Below are positions 55,855-64,000 of a DNA stretch of 64,000 nucleotides, one piece after another (position 1 is the first letter of the stretch; the number at the start of each line of letters is the position of its first letter). The DNA is from Moritella sp. F3 (GTDB taxonomy: Bacteria; Pseudomonadota; Gammaproteobacteria; Enterobacterales; Moritellaceae). The position numbers were made by a program, and so were the translations under genes. The notes under the pieces are model-generated. The model ran no database searches. It had not been told where the DNA came from and saw nothing but the letters and a program-made list of their open reading frames with translations. The stretch is taken from the NCBI RefSeq assembly GCF_015082335.1, contig NZ_BLRL01000004.1, positions 1 to 64,000 on the forward strand, in the 5' to 3' direction.

Positions 55855-57373
55855 CGTTAACCTCCAATTCAGTGACTGGCAATAAGATCAGCGTTAAGCC
55901 ATCAATGCCATTGATTTCTACTGTCTGTCCGGCGGTGAGTTGCTGCGGGCAATAAGCTGACCAACATTCACCCTTTATATTAATATGGCCTTGGCCGATG
56001 AACCCGATGTCTACGGTGACTAGAGCACCAATCAAAGCTTCTTTACCGCTCACGACTTTGTTTTTGCGTATATCCCATAAATACCCAAATATAAACACAA
56101 AAAATAGTAATGACACCACGGCTAATGCAGCGATGAGTTGTAGTGATACTTGAAACTGCGGCAAATCCGTATCAAATAAAAATATTGATCCTAGGGTGAA
56201 AGCAATCAGCCCGCCAAGTCCAAAAATCCCCACGCTTGGTGACATCGATTCGGCTATCAAGAACGCAATTCCCAGTAATAATAATGCTAGGCCGACATAA
56301 TCAAGTGGTAATAGCTGGAAAGCGTACAGAGCGATGAATAAGGAAATCGACCCTGCGATACCAGCGACTCCAATACCGGGGCTGTAAAACTCGAGTAAGA
56401 TGCCATAGACACCTATTAGCATCAGAATGTAGGCAATATTAGGGTCGGTTATAGTGCCAATAAAGTTACTGCGCCAATTAGGTTTACGTAGATCCAATGG
56501 ACTGTTGGTTAGTGTCAGTCGTCTTTGCTGCTGTTTAATAGTGACGTATTGGCCGTCGAGTTTTTTTAATAAATGTTGTGGTGATTGAGCTATCAGATTA
56601 ATGACATTTTTATCCAATGCTTCCACTGCAGTCAGTGTGGCAGCCTCGGTCACGGCTAATTCAGCCCATTGCACATTACGTTTACGCAATTGCGCTAAAG
56701 AACGAATGTAAGCCACTGAATCGTTTAGTACTTTCTTTTCCATTGCTGTTTTTTCAGTTACTTGTGGTGAGTTCGTTGGATCTGCCCCGTTCTGCTTAGC
56801 ATTGCTGCCTTCTGAATCTTCAGATTGTGTATCGGGTTTGTTATCCGCATTAGGTGTTGGTTGATAAGGATTGGCAGGTTTTTTATCACCACCGCCGGGC
56901 AGAGGGTTACCAATACTGACTGGTGTCGCAGCGCCTAATGTGGTGGTGGTCGCCATCGCTGCAATATGACAGGCATAGAGAATATAGGTACCGGCACTGG
57001 CGGCTCTTGCGCCGGGTGGATGAACCAAGCAAGCAATAGGGATATCAGAGTTTAAAATAGCTTGGTTAATATCACGCAAGCTAGAGACTAAGCCGCCAGG
57101 GGTATCGATAGTAATAATAATCAGTGGTGCTAAATTTGAGTTGAGTGTGCCGTTATCGCCTTGACTATTACTGGTTGTTTGTTGGTTAGCGCGCTTAATT
57201 TCAGACGTGAGGTAATGACTAACGGCTGGGCCAATAGCACCTTTGATGGTTAATACTGGCACTGGCGTGACGACATTGCTAGCGGTCGTCTCAGCTGGTT
57301 CAGTCTGGTTCGCGTTTAATATACTACTGTATAGTAATAGCAGGCTTATGAGTAAATAATGCATAGGTAACAT
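55835..57373 (-). CDS. NfeD family membrane-bound serine protease
   Basis: ClpP-fold membrane protease fused to an NfeD domain, the usual partner of slipin. Order in the 512 residues: signal peptide (1-21); protease domain with [17 protein letters not shown] and the nucleophile Ser126 in [20 protein letters not shown]; a Pro/Asp/Asn-rich insert (about 157-207); the probable general-base Lys213 or Lys214 in [15 protein letters not shown]; four to five membrane helices (about 310-430); and a C-terminal OB-fold ([30 protein letters not shown]). Start at 57373 or at the ATG nine bases later (MHYLL). Confidence 0.88.
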   Translation of the reverse strand: MLPMHYLLISLLLLYSSILNANQTEPAETTASNVVTPVPVLTIKGAIGPAVSHYLTSEIKRANQQTTSNSQGDNGTLNSNLAPLIIITIDTPGGLVSSLRDINQAILNSDIPIACLVHPPGARAASAGTYILYACHIAAMATTTTLGAATPVSIGNPLPGGGDKKPANPYQPTPNADNKPDTQSEDSEGSNAKQNGADPTNSPQVTEKTAMEKKVLNDSVAYIRSLAQLRKRNVQWAELAVTEAATLTAVEALDKNVINLIAQSPQHLLKKLDGQYVTIKQQQRRLTLTNSPLDLRKPNWRSNFIGTITDPNIAYILMLIGVYGILLEFYSPGIGVAGIAGSISLFIALYAFQLLPLDYVGLALLLLGIAFLIAESMSPSVGIFGLGGLIAFTLGSIFLFDTDLPQFQVSLQLIAALAVVSLLFFVFIFGYLWDIRKNKVVSGKEALIGALVTVDIGFIGQGHINIKGECWSAYCPQQLTAGQTVEINGIDGLTLILLPVTELEVNDASNPQ

Positions 57374-57455
57374 CTCACGATGACGTTACCTATATTCTAG
57401 CTCATAAATACTGTGCCCGTGTTATGCAGGCGGTTATACACGAGTAACGCAGACG

Positions 57456-59156
57456 TTATGATAGCTTAAATTGTCTGAGCAGTGATTCTAACTCTTCGCC
57501 TGCGGCTGATAAGTCTGTAGAAACTAGTGTCGTCTCATGACTGGATGCTAATAGCTGGGTAACGACATCGCGAATATTGATCATGTTACGGTTTATTTCA
57601 TCGGTGACTGAACTCTGTTCTGTCGCGGCAGTGGCAATATGCGTGGTCATATCATTGATGCCATCAACAGCATCGGTGACCGCAGATAAGCTCCCGCTGA
57701 TTTGTGTCGACGATTGCATCACGTGAGCGCTGGTTTCTTGGCTAGTTTGCATCGCGCTAACGGCTTGGGCGACAAATTGATGTAGACCATCAAGCATGAC
57801 TTTAATTTCTAATGTGCTGTCTTGTGTCCGACTGGCTAAGCTACGCACCTCATCAGCAACGACGGCGAAACCTCGGCCTTGCTCGCCCGCTCTTGCTGCT
57901 TCGATAGCGGCATTGAGTGCGAGCAGGTTCGTCTGTTCGGCAATCGCGCCAATGACTTGTAATACATGATCAATTTTTTGTGATTGATCATGTAATGAGG
58001 TCATGTGACCGCTGGCTTGTTCGACGTTATTCACTAAGTTCGTAATTGCGTTATTCGACGTTGAAACATTGTCTTGCGCCAATAAAGAATCTTGCGTTGC
58101 TAATTGGGTAGCATCTGCGACCTGAATAACATTTTCAGCGACATCATTGGCTGTGGCATTCATTTGCGTAACAGCTGTAACGACTTGGTCTGTTTCATTA
58201 TTATGAATGGTGAGTTGTGCTGTGGTTTTTTGCGTTTGCTGGCTTAAGCTACTCGCTGAATCAGTGACTTTGCGAGTGACATCTGCCACTGAACTGATAA
58301 TACACTGTAACTTGGATGTGAAGCGGTTAAACGCATTTCCGAGCTGGGCAATCTCATCACTGCCTTTGATTTCTAAGCGGCGGGTTAAATCACCTTCGCC
58401 ATCAGCAATGTCATTAAGGGTATTAAGCATATCGTTAATTGGGTTGGCAACGCGTTTTGCTATCCACAGCATTATCAAGCTGGTGAGAATGACGATCACG
58501 ATGGCACTGATAACTGCGTATTGTATTTGCGTGTAAAGTTGCTGCCATGAGGAGGCGCTGAAGATCGCTAAATCTTTTTCAATATCATCAATGTAAACGC
58601 CTGTGCCGATGAACCAATCAGTACCGGCAATGGGCGCGGAATAACTTAATTTTGGCTGCAGTGAATTCGTACCGGGCTTAGGATAAACATACTCAACAAA
58701 GCCACCGCCAGATTGGCTTGCCTTGATGAGTTCTTGAATGAGCATTACCCCGTTTTTATCTTGTAATGCGAAACGGTCTTGGCCTTGATTTGCGTCGTTA
58801 GAGGCATCAGCAATATTGATACCCTTACTGTCATAAATGAAGAAATAACCGAGGCTTTTGTCGCCATAGCGGGCTTGTTTAAGTAGATCGCGTACATCCG
58901 CTAGGCTTTGCTGTTGATTTAGATTGTTCGTAAAGGCGAGGCTCATTTCTCGTTGTACTACTTTCTGCGTTATTTTGACTGCATCGCTGATTTGTTTTTG
59001 GCGTTCGTCAAGTAACAGAGATTTGTGGTTATTGATCATGCTAGTGACTGATTTGGCTTGTAAGTTAGCGATGATTGCGAGTGCAACTGATAACGCAATA
59101 ATCATGGGAACTATAGCAATCAGTAGTAATTTATTCTGCATTCTTAAATTATTCAT
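57456..59156 (-). CDS. methyl-accepting chemotaxis protein with Cache sensor
   Basis: Transmembrane chemoreceptor. The 566-residue product has an N-terminal membrane helix (about 10-32) and a periplasmic single-Cache-type sensor (about 35-195, with [17 protein letters not shown] and [10 protein letters not shown]). A second helix (about 205-230), a HAMP domain ([21 protein letters not shown]) and a signalling domain with tip block [47 protein letters not shown] follow. The sCache_2 type often binds small carboxylates such as pyruvate or acetate, but the ligand cannot be told. No C-terminal CheR pentapeptide. ATG at 59156. No sigma-28 promoter found upstream. Confidence 0.93.
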   Translation of the reverse strand: MNNLRMQNKLLLIAIVPMIIALSVALAIIANLQAKSVTSMINNHKSLLLDERQKQISDAVKITQKVVQREMSLAFTNNLNQQQSLADVRDLLKQARYGDKSLGYFFIYDSKGINIADASNDANQGQDRFALQDKNGVMLIQELIKASQSGGGFVEYVYPKPGTNSLQPKLSYSAPIAGTDWFIGTGVYIDDIEKDLAIFSASSWQQLYTQIQYAVISAIVIVILTSLIMLWIAKRVANPINDMLNTLNDIADGEGDLTRRLEIKGSDEIAQLGNAFNRFTSKLQCIISSVADVTRKVTDSASSLSQQTQKTTAQLTIHNNETDQVVTAVTQMNATANDVAENVIQVADATQLATQDSLLAQDNVSTSNNAITNLVNNVEQASGHMTSLHDQSQKIDHVLQVIGAIAEQTNLLALNAAIEAARAGEQGRGFAVVADEVRSLASRTQDSTLEIKVMLDGLHQFVAQAVSAMQTSQETSAHVMQSSTQISGSLSAVTDAVDGINDMTTHIATAATEQSSVTDEINRNMINIRDVVTQLLASSHETTLVSTDLSAAGEELESLLRQFKLS

Positions 59157-59577
59157 GACCTAACCTTGTGATCCATTAAAATAACAACATGTCTCATTAG
59201 CTCATTTTTTTACCTATATTTACATATTTTTATACTTAAACTGTTAACCTCGTGTTTACTTTTTGTTTGTTTTATATTTTTTTTATGTGTTTTAAAATAA
59301 TTTTTAATCGCTGCGGATTATCATGTATAAAGCATGGTGTAGATTTTATAGATGTCACTGCTGGTGGGGCTTCTGGCTATTAAGTTATAAAATTCTTAAT
59401 TAATTTATAGTCTTGTAATTAGTCTTATTCCATTCAAAATATAATACCTGTTAATACTAATCTACCGATACTTGGTTGCATGTTAAACAGTTGTAGGTAT
59501 TATGTTTATCTGTTTGTTGAATATATAGCCTGATAATGTGCGTTGTCAGAATTATGAATTTAAAGGAAGGGATGTAG
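59157..59577. other. divergent intergenic region, chemoreceptor / symporter
   Basis: About 420 bases, very AT-rich, with long T and A tracts near 59205-59320. I looked for a glycine riboswitch because the downstream gene is an alanine/glycine symporter, and saw none of its conserved purine-rich cores. No ORF, repeat or strong hairpin seen; it presumably holds two promoters. Confidence 0.5.
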
Positions 59578-60939
59578 ATGGAAGCTTTAACAAATTTTAT
59601 TTCTGCGGTAAATGGTGTGGTATGGGGTGTGCCTATGCTCGTCATGATCCTTGGGGTAGGACTATTCCTATCGCTGGGACTGAAATTAATGCCTATTTTA
59701 AAAATAGGTACGGGCTTTAAATTACTTTGGGCGGGACGAAAAAGCCGTTCTGGTGACAAAGGTGAAATATCGCCGTTTAATGCGTTAATGACATCGCTTT
59801 CTGCGACTATCGGTACAGGTAATATTGCTGGTGTTGCAACGGCTATCTTTTTAGGTGGACCGGGGGCATTATTTTGGATGTGGTGTACTGCGTTAGTGGG
59901 TATGGCAACCAAATATGCAGAAGCAGTATGTGCGGTTAAATATCGTGAAACGGATGCTAATGGTAATCACGTTGGTGGTCCAATGTATTACATCAAAAAC
60001 GGTTTAAGCAGTAAATGGGCTTGGCTCGGCACTGCGTTTGCTATTTTTGGTTCAATTGCTGGTTTTGGTATTGGTAACACTGTGCAATCAAACTCGGTAG
60101 CCGATGCTCTATCAAGCAGCTTTGGTATTTCACCTATGGTATCTGGCTTAGTGATGATGGTATTGGTTGGCCTCGTACTGATGGGTGGCGTAAAACGTAT
60201 TGCTGATGTGGCGGGTAAGTTAGTACCAATCATGGCAATATTTTATATCGGTGCTGGTTTGGTCGTGTTAATCATGAATGCGAGTGAAATTCCTGCTGCA
60301 TGGGCATTAATTATTGAAAGCGCATTTACTCCAGTTGCAGCACAAGGTGGTTTTGCTGGCGCTGCTGTTTGGGCTGCGATCCGTTTTGGTGTGGCTCGTG
60401 GTGTGTTCTCAAATGAAGCTGGTTTAGGTAGCGCACCGATTGCGCATGCTGCAGCTCAAACGAATGATCCGGTTAAGCAAGGCCTTATCGCGATGTTAGG
60501 TACTTTCATTGATACCCTTATCGTTTGTAGTATTACTGGTTTTGCTATTGTGGTATCTGGTGCATGGACATCGGGTGAAACGGGCGCTGCATTAACATCT
60601 GCTGCGTTCGCTAGTGCACTGCCGGGTGTAGGTAACTACATCGTTGCTATTGCGCTGTCGGTATTTGCGTTCACTACGATCCTTGGCTGGAGTTTCTACA
60701 GTGAAAAATGTGTGCAGTATCTATTTGGTGTGAAAGCGATTGTACCATTCCGTATCTTGTGGATTGTTGCAGTGCCAATTGGCGCGACAAGTTCATTAAG
60801 CTTCGTTTGGTTATTGGCTGATACGCTAAATGCGATGATGGCTCTTCCTAACTTGATTGCTCTGGCATTATTAAGCCCTGTGGTGTTTAAGTTAACGAAA
60901 GAGTACTTTGCTAAGCAAGGTAATGCTGCTAAAGAATAG
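59578..60939 (+). CDS. AGCS family alanine/glycine:cation symporter
   Basis: Sodium-coupled amino-acid importer (AgcS/DagA type) in the inner membrane. The 453-residue product has about eleven hydrophobic segments. Family blocks are ISPFNALMTSLSATIGTGNIAGVATAIFLGGPGALFWMW, the signature around residues 50-90, KYRETDANGNHVGGPMYYIKNGL and ARGVFSNEAGLGSAPIAHAAA. ATG at 59578; AAGGAAGGGATG stands just upstream. A strong terminator follows. Whether D-alanine, L-alanine or glycine is preferred cannot be told. Confidence 0.93.
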   Translation: MEALTNFISAVNGVVWGVPMLVMILGVGLFLSLGLKLMPILKIGTGFKLLWAGRKSRSGDKGEISPFNALMTSLSATIGTGNIAGVATAIFLGGPGALFWMWCTALVGMATKYAEAVCAVKYRETDANGNHVGGPMYYIKNGLSSKWAWLGTAFAIFGSIAGFGIGNTVQSNSVADALSSSFGISPMVSGLVMMVLVGLVLMGGVKRIADVAGKLVPIMAIFYIGAGLVVLIMNASEIPAAWALIIESAFTPVAAQGGFAGAAVWAAIRFGVARGVFSNEAGLGSAPIAHAAAQTNDPVKQGLIAMLGTFIDTLIVCSITGFAIVVSGAWTSGETGAALTSAAFASALPGVGNYIVAIALSVFAFTTILGWSFYSEKCVQYLFGVKAIVPFRILWIVAVPIGATSSLSFVWLLADTLNAMMALPNLIALALLSPVVFKLTKEYFAKQGNAAKE

Positions 60940-61000
60940 TTTGTCCTGCCCATAAACGCTGGTGGTCATGATTCACCAATTATGATCAGCGGCTGTATCT

Positions 61001-61041
61001 AAACCCCTGCCTATTTTCGTTGAAAGTAGGCAGGGGTTTTG
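61001..61041 (+). terminator. terminator of the AGCS symporter gene
   Basis: AACCCCTGCCTA and TAGGCAGGGGTT form a 12-bp stem, extended inside by TTTC/GAAA, followed by Ts. Confidence 0.93.
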
Positions 61042-61183
61042 TTTTTATATTGCTGAAACCTGGCATATTGTCTTTTATCCTAAGCTTACAATCGCTTACA
61101 CAGTGTCGTCGGTAATTATTTTACCATGCGCTACTTTATGTAATTTTATGTAAAGATTGTATTTCACTAAGGATAGTTCAGTA

Positions 61184-62191
61184 ATGGCAATATCAAATAA
61201 ATTGAGAATGTGTTTATTAACGACTGGCATGGTCGTGCTTGCAGGTTGTGGTTCTGATAATGCTAGTAAGGCAACGCCAACTGTACTGCAAACAACAGTG
61301 AAAGTATTTGATACTGTTGCTAATTGTAAAAATAAAGCCGATGTACCGAGTTGTCATTTTGATAATGGTGTGTATGTGATTAAGTTAGGTAATAACGTAA
61401 CTGATGCACAGCAACAGCGTGTTATGGAACGTGTGAAGAACATGATGCAATGGGCTCACCAGGATGTGCGAGATCAGTTTGCGGCGAAACGAATTATTAT
61501 TGGATTGCTTGAAAATGAATCAGCTATAACGGGCACAACTGGTGAGTTTATTATTGAATTGAATGACCAAAAAGGCACTATTATTGACGGTATTGAATTA
61601 ATTTATATTGATAATGAGGGAAAAGACGAGACGCTTTCTTCGACCACTTATCAAAAATTGATGCAGCTTTATGATTACTATGTAGATGGAAATGCAAATA
61701 CAGCAACAGGTACTGCATTGGGTGTAGCTTATGGTTCGTTTAAGGATGCACTACTGCAAACTAAAGTCGCCGCTGAATTGCAAAGTCTTGCTTACTTGAA
61801 ATATGATGAATGTAATTATGGTAATGGCCAATTATCTACGGTAGCAAGTGAGCGTGCGTTAGGCACACCAACACCGTGTATAGATAGTGAAGATAGCAGT
61901 AATATTATTGCTAATGGTAAACCAGATGAAACTCATTCGCTAGCGGTGAATTTAAACCCAGGTGCATTACTGGGCACTGTGTATGAATATCAAGTTGAAG
62001 CAGACAAAAATACTGCCGCAGGGGAGTTATCTGGTTCTAGTCATAGTAAATTTATTGATGCTGGTAAGCTTGGTTCTGGTGTTGCAGACGGCCTTACTGA
62101 CCAATCTAAGCTATTTGTTAGCTGGGCAAATCCAGCATTTTTACCATTTAAACAATACTTAGATACTTATTTCTTTGTGAATAAAAAATAA
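61184..62191 (+). CDS. lipoprotein of unknown function
   Basis: I do not recognise this protein. The ATG at 61184 follows AAGGATAGTTC and gives 335 residues; an earlier in-frame start at 61157 would lengthen the signal peptide. It is clearly a lipoprotein: MAISNKLRMCLLTTGMVVLAGC, lipobox LAGC with lipidated Cys at residue 22, followed by Gly-Ser-Asp-Asn, then a Ser/Thr-rich linker. The mature part is about 310 residues, mainly acidic and soluble. It has two close Cys pairs (NCKNKADVPSC near residue 50; DECNYGNG...TPCIDSED near residues 210-235) that could form disulfides in the periplasm. It is a single-gene unit ending in a hairpin. Confidence 0.85.
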   Translation: MAISNKLRMCLLTTGMVVLAGCGSDNASKATPTVLQTTVKVFDTVANCKNKADVPSCHFDNGVYVIKLGNNVTDAQQQRVMERVKNMMQWAHQDVRDQFAAKRIIIGLLENESAITGTTGEFIIELNDQKGTIIDGIELIYIDNEGKDETLSSTTYQKLMQLYDYYVDGNANTATGTALGVAYGSFKDALLQTKVAAELQSLAYLKYDECNYGNGQLSTVASERALGTPTPCIDSEDSSNIIANGKPDETHSLAVNLNPGALLGTVYEYQVEADKNTAAGELSGSSHSKFIDAGKLGSGVADGLTDQSKLFVSWANPAFLPFKQYLDTYFFVNKK

Positions 62192-62201
62192 AATAATTAT
62201 A

Positions 62202-62231
62202 CGTAAGGAGAGGTGCCATACTTCTCCTTAT
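62202..62231 (+). terminator. hairpin after the lipoprotein gene
   Basis: TAAGGAGA and TCTCCTTA form an 8-bp stem around GGTGCCATACT, 12 bases past the stop codon; no long T-run follows. Confidence 0.6.
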
Positions 62232-62357
62232 CTCTGACGACACGACTCTTTTCATTCTAATCTATTTTATTCATTGCCTGTCAGTCTATCTTTCGCTACT
62301 GTACTTTTATAGATAAAATTGATATCACAATACCAGTGAGCAGGGAAAGACATTACT

Positions 62358-63542
62358 ATGAGTTCAGACAAATTAGCCACACAGTTAGTATCAGCAGGAC
62401 GCGACAGAAAATTCTCACACGGTTCAGTTAACCCTGTAGTACAACGCGCATCATCAATTGTATTTGAATCAGTTAAAGCAAAAAAAGCAGCGACAGCGAA
62501 GCGTGCAGACGGTGAACTTTTTTATGGTCGCCGCGGTACCCAAACGCATTTCTCTTTGCAAGAGGCGATGACCGAACTAGAAGGCGGTGCAGGGTGCGCG
62601 CTTTATCCTTGTGGTGCTGCTGCGGTTACTAACTCTATTTTGTCATTTGTGAGTGCGGGCGAGCATATCCTCATGACTGGTGCTGCCTATGAACCAACGC
62701 AAGATTTTTGTAATGTGATGTTAGCTAAAATGAACGTAGCAACGACGTATTACGATCCGATGCTAGGCGAAGGTATTGCGGCATTAATGCAAGACAATAC
62801 TAGCGTGGTATTTCTAGAATCACCAAGTTCAGTCACCATGGAAGTACAAGATATTCCAGCGATTGTAAAAGCAGTGCGCGCGGTAAATCCTGAAGTGATT
62901 ATCATGATGGATAATACGTGGGCTGCGGGAGTATTATTTAAAGCGCTTGAACATGATATCGATATCTCAATTCAAGCGGGCACGAAATACATCATTGGTC
63001 ATTCTGACTATATGTTAGGTACCGCCGTTGCTAATGAGCGTTGCTGGGCACAATTACGTGAGCAGTCTTACCTTATGGGACAAATGGTTGATGCTGATAC
63101 TGCGTACATGGCGAGCCGAGGTTTACGCACTATGGGTATTCGTTTAAAGCAGCATGAAGCTGCAAGTATTCAAGTGGCGAATTGGTTAAGCGCTCGTCCA
63201 GAAGTGGAACGTGTTAATCATCCAGCATTACCAAGTTGTAAAGGCCACGAATTTTACAAACGTGACTTTAATGGTTGTAACGGTTTGTTCTCATTTATTT
63301 TAAAAGACAAATTAAGCAATGAACAACTGGCTAACTACCTCGATAACTTTGCCCATTTCAGCATGGCATATTCATGGGGCGGTTATGAGTCATTAATCTT
63401 GGCTAACCAAGCGTCAGAATTGAATCGTATTAGACCTGCTGGAGATGTTGATTTCACTGGTACGCTAGTGCGTTTACACATTGGTTTGGAAGATGTAGAA
63501 GACTTGATTTCTGATTTAGAAGCGGGTTTTGCTCGACTTTAA
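62358..63542 (+). CDS. metC: cystathionine beta-lyase
   Basis: PLP enzyme that cleaves cystathionine to homocysteine in methionine synthesis. The 394-residue product has the Cys/Met metabolism PLP signature with PLP-binding Lys210 in [17 protein letters not shown]. The PLP-phosphate region ([36 protein letters not shown]) and [12 protein letters not shown] are also present. GRRGT..F and the SWGGYESL block ([13 protein letters not shown]) favour MetC over MetB. ATG at 62358 with AGGGAAAG upstream. No MetJ box search was decisive by eye. Confidence 0.93.
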   Translation: MSSDKLATQLVSAGRDRKFSHGSVNPVVQRASSIVFESVKAKKAATAKRADGELFYGRRGTQTHFSLQEAMTELEGGAGCALYPCGAAAVTNSILSFVSAGEHILMTGAAYEPTQDFCNVMLAKMNVATTYYDPMLGEGIAALMQDNTSVVFLESPSSVTMEVQDIPAIVKAVRAVNPEVIIMMDNTWAAGVLFKALEHDIDISIQAGTKYIIGHSDYMLGTAVANERCWAQLREQSYLMGQMVDADTAYMASRGLRTMGIRLKQHEAASIQVANWLSARPEVERVNHPALPSCKGHEFYKRDFNGCNGLFSFILKDKLSNEQLANYLDNFAHFSMAYSWGGYESLILANQASELNRIRPAGDVDFTGTLVRLHIGLEDVEDLISDLEAGFARL

Positions 63543-63592
63543 ATACTCAGATGTAATGAACCAAAAGCAATGAACTAGTAATCATTAATAAA

Positions 63593-63624
63593 GTAACGGA
63601 CTAAAGCTAATACTAGTCCGTTAC
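63593..63624. terminator. bidirectional terminator between metC and the DMT transporter
   Basis: GTAACGGACTA (63593-63603) and TAGTCCGTTAC (63614-63624) form an 11-bp stem with a ten-base loop between convergent genes. Confidence 0.75.
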
Positions 63625-63639
63625 TACTTACTTATAAGA

Positions 63640-64000
63640 TCAAATAAGCACTTCTTTTTTGACAACCTTTCTCGATTTAAACTGCGTCATCGCCACACCT
63701 GTAAGAACCAATGCTCCGCCAATAAACTGATAACTCGATAGCTGCTCATCAAGAATAAAGGTCGCCATGACGGCGGTAAATACCGGTAATAGATTCATAA
63801 ACATTGCCGATTTATCTGCGCCAAGATGTTGGATACTCTGCATCCATAACCAAGTGGCTAAGATTGAAGTTGGTATCGCTGCATATAATACCAAGGGGAG
63901 CGATTCAGTGGTTAGGCTGACTTGGCCGTGGTACGTCAATACTGGCAATAAGATGATGACCGCAAATACCATCTGTACATATAACGCGATCCAGTTGTTA
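63640..64000 (-). CDS. DMT/EamA family transporter, C-terminal part (cut by window edge)
   Basis: The frame is open to the last base of the window, so the ATG at 63972 is only an internal methionine; upstream codons continue NNWIALYVQ. The visible 120 or so residues contain the C-terminal EamA repeat: helix VFAVIILLPVL, the block YAAIPTSILATWLWMQSIQHLGADKSAMFMNLLPVFTAVMATFILDEQLSSYQFIGGALVLTGVAMTQ, and a basic tail. This is the standard end of drug/metabolite exporters with ten helices. Substrate unknown; the N-terminal half lies outside. Confidence 0.88.
   Translation of the reverse strand, partial: NNWIALYVQMVFAVIILLPVLTYHGQVSLTTESLPLVLYAAIPTSILATWLWMQSIQHLGADKSAMFMNLLPVFTAVMATFILDEQLSSYQFIGGALVLTGVAMTQFKSRKVVKKEVLI

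Noticed and set aside
59157-59577. Glycine riboswitch before the alanine/glycine symporter
   Set aside because: None of the conserved core segments were visible in the region.

Overview
The window reads as a contiguous chromosomal core segment of a marine gammaproteobacterium. The gene order (smpB-ratA-rnfH, bamE, recN, nadK, grpE; greA-yhbY-rlmE-ftsH-folP-glmM-secG-tRNA-Leu-tRNA-fMet-rimP-nusA-infB-rbfA-truB-rpsO-pnp-nlpI; phoBR-pst) and protein sequences close to those of E. coli, Vibrio and Shewanella support this. AT-rich intergenic DNA, a long-form isocitrate lyase and a Na/phosphate cotransporter suggest a cold-water genus such as Moritella; the genus is inference. I see no prophage, integrase, insertion-sequence transposase or CRISPR array. 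The only mobile-like element is a miniature inverted-repeat element at 5367-5629.

Layout. 1-9.2 kb: tmRNA (ssrA) and smpB; ratA-rnfH facing bamE; recN behind a LexA-like box; nadK; the inverted-repeat element; grpE behind a sigma-32-type promoter; anmK and an M23 peptidase. 9.3-12.7 kb: tyrS, a TRIC-like channel gene, an 865-base gap holding one small ORF or RNA gene with a strong terminator, and greA. 12.8-29.7 kb: the information-processing block from yhbY to nlpI, with two tRNA genes, one of which leads the rimP-nusA-infB operon. 29.7-36.9 kb: the oxygen-independent ubiquinone genes ubiV, ubiU and ubiT, a flavodoxin-fold protein, rimJ, a YfhL ferredoxin, the U32 tRNA hydroxylation gene trhP, and a Na/Pi cotransporter gene. 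37-50.3 kb: a seven-base tandem repeat, rdgC, then a phosphate-starvation region (phoB, phoR, pstS, pstC, pstA, pstB, phoU) interrupted by a NarK-type transporter and gcvR. Clear Pho boxes stand before both pstS and pstC. 50.4-64 kb: an alpha/beta hydrolase, the glyoxylate-shunt pair aceB-aceA, a slipin/NfeD membrane-protease pair, a chemoreceptor, an AGCS alanine/glycine symporter, an unassigned lipoprotein, metC, and a DMT-family exporter cut by the window edge.

How it works together. The first 30 kb carries translation, its rescue and its repair (tmRNA/SmpB, TyrRS, GreA, RlmE, RimP, NusA, IF2, RbfA, TruB, S15, PNPase) plus proteostasis (GrpE, FtsH). The middle third covers phosphate acquisition and anaerobic quinone and tRNA modification. 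It has three U32-family iron-sulfur proteins within 6 kb, with a ferredoxin gene directly behind one of them. Most of the window is well known. The places I would look again are the small hairpin-terminated locus at 11.53-11.75 kb, the inverted-repeat element beside nadK, the heptamer array before nptA, the 21-base repeats between pstA and pstB, the insert in the NfeD protease, and the orphan lipoprotein.
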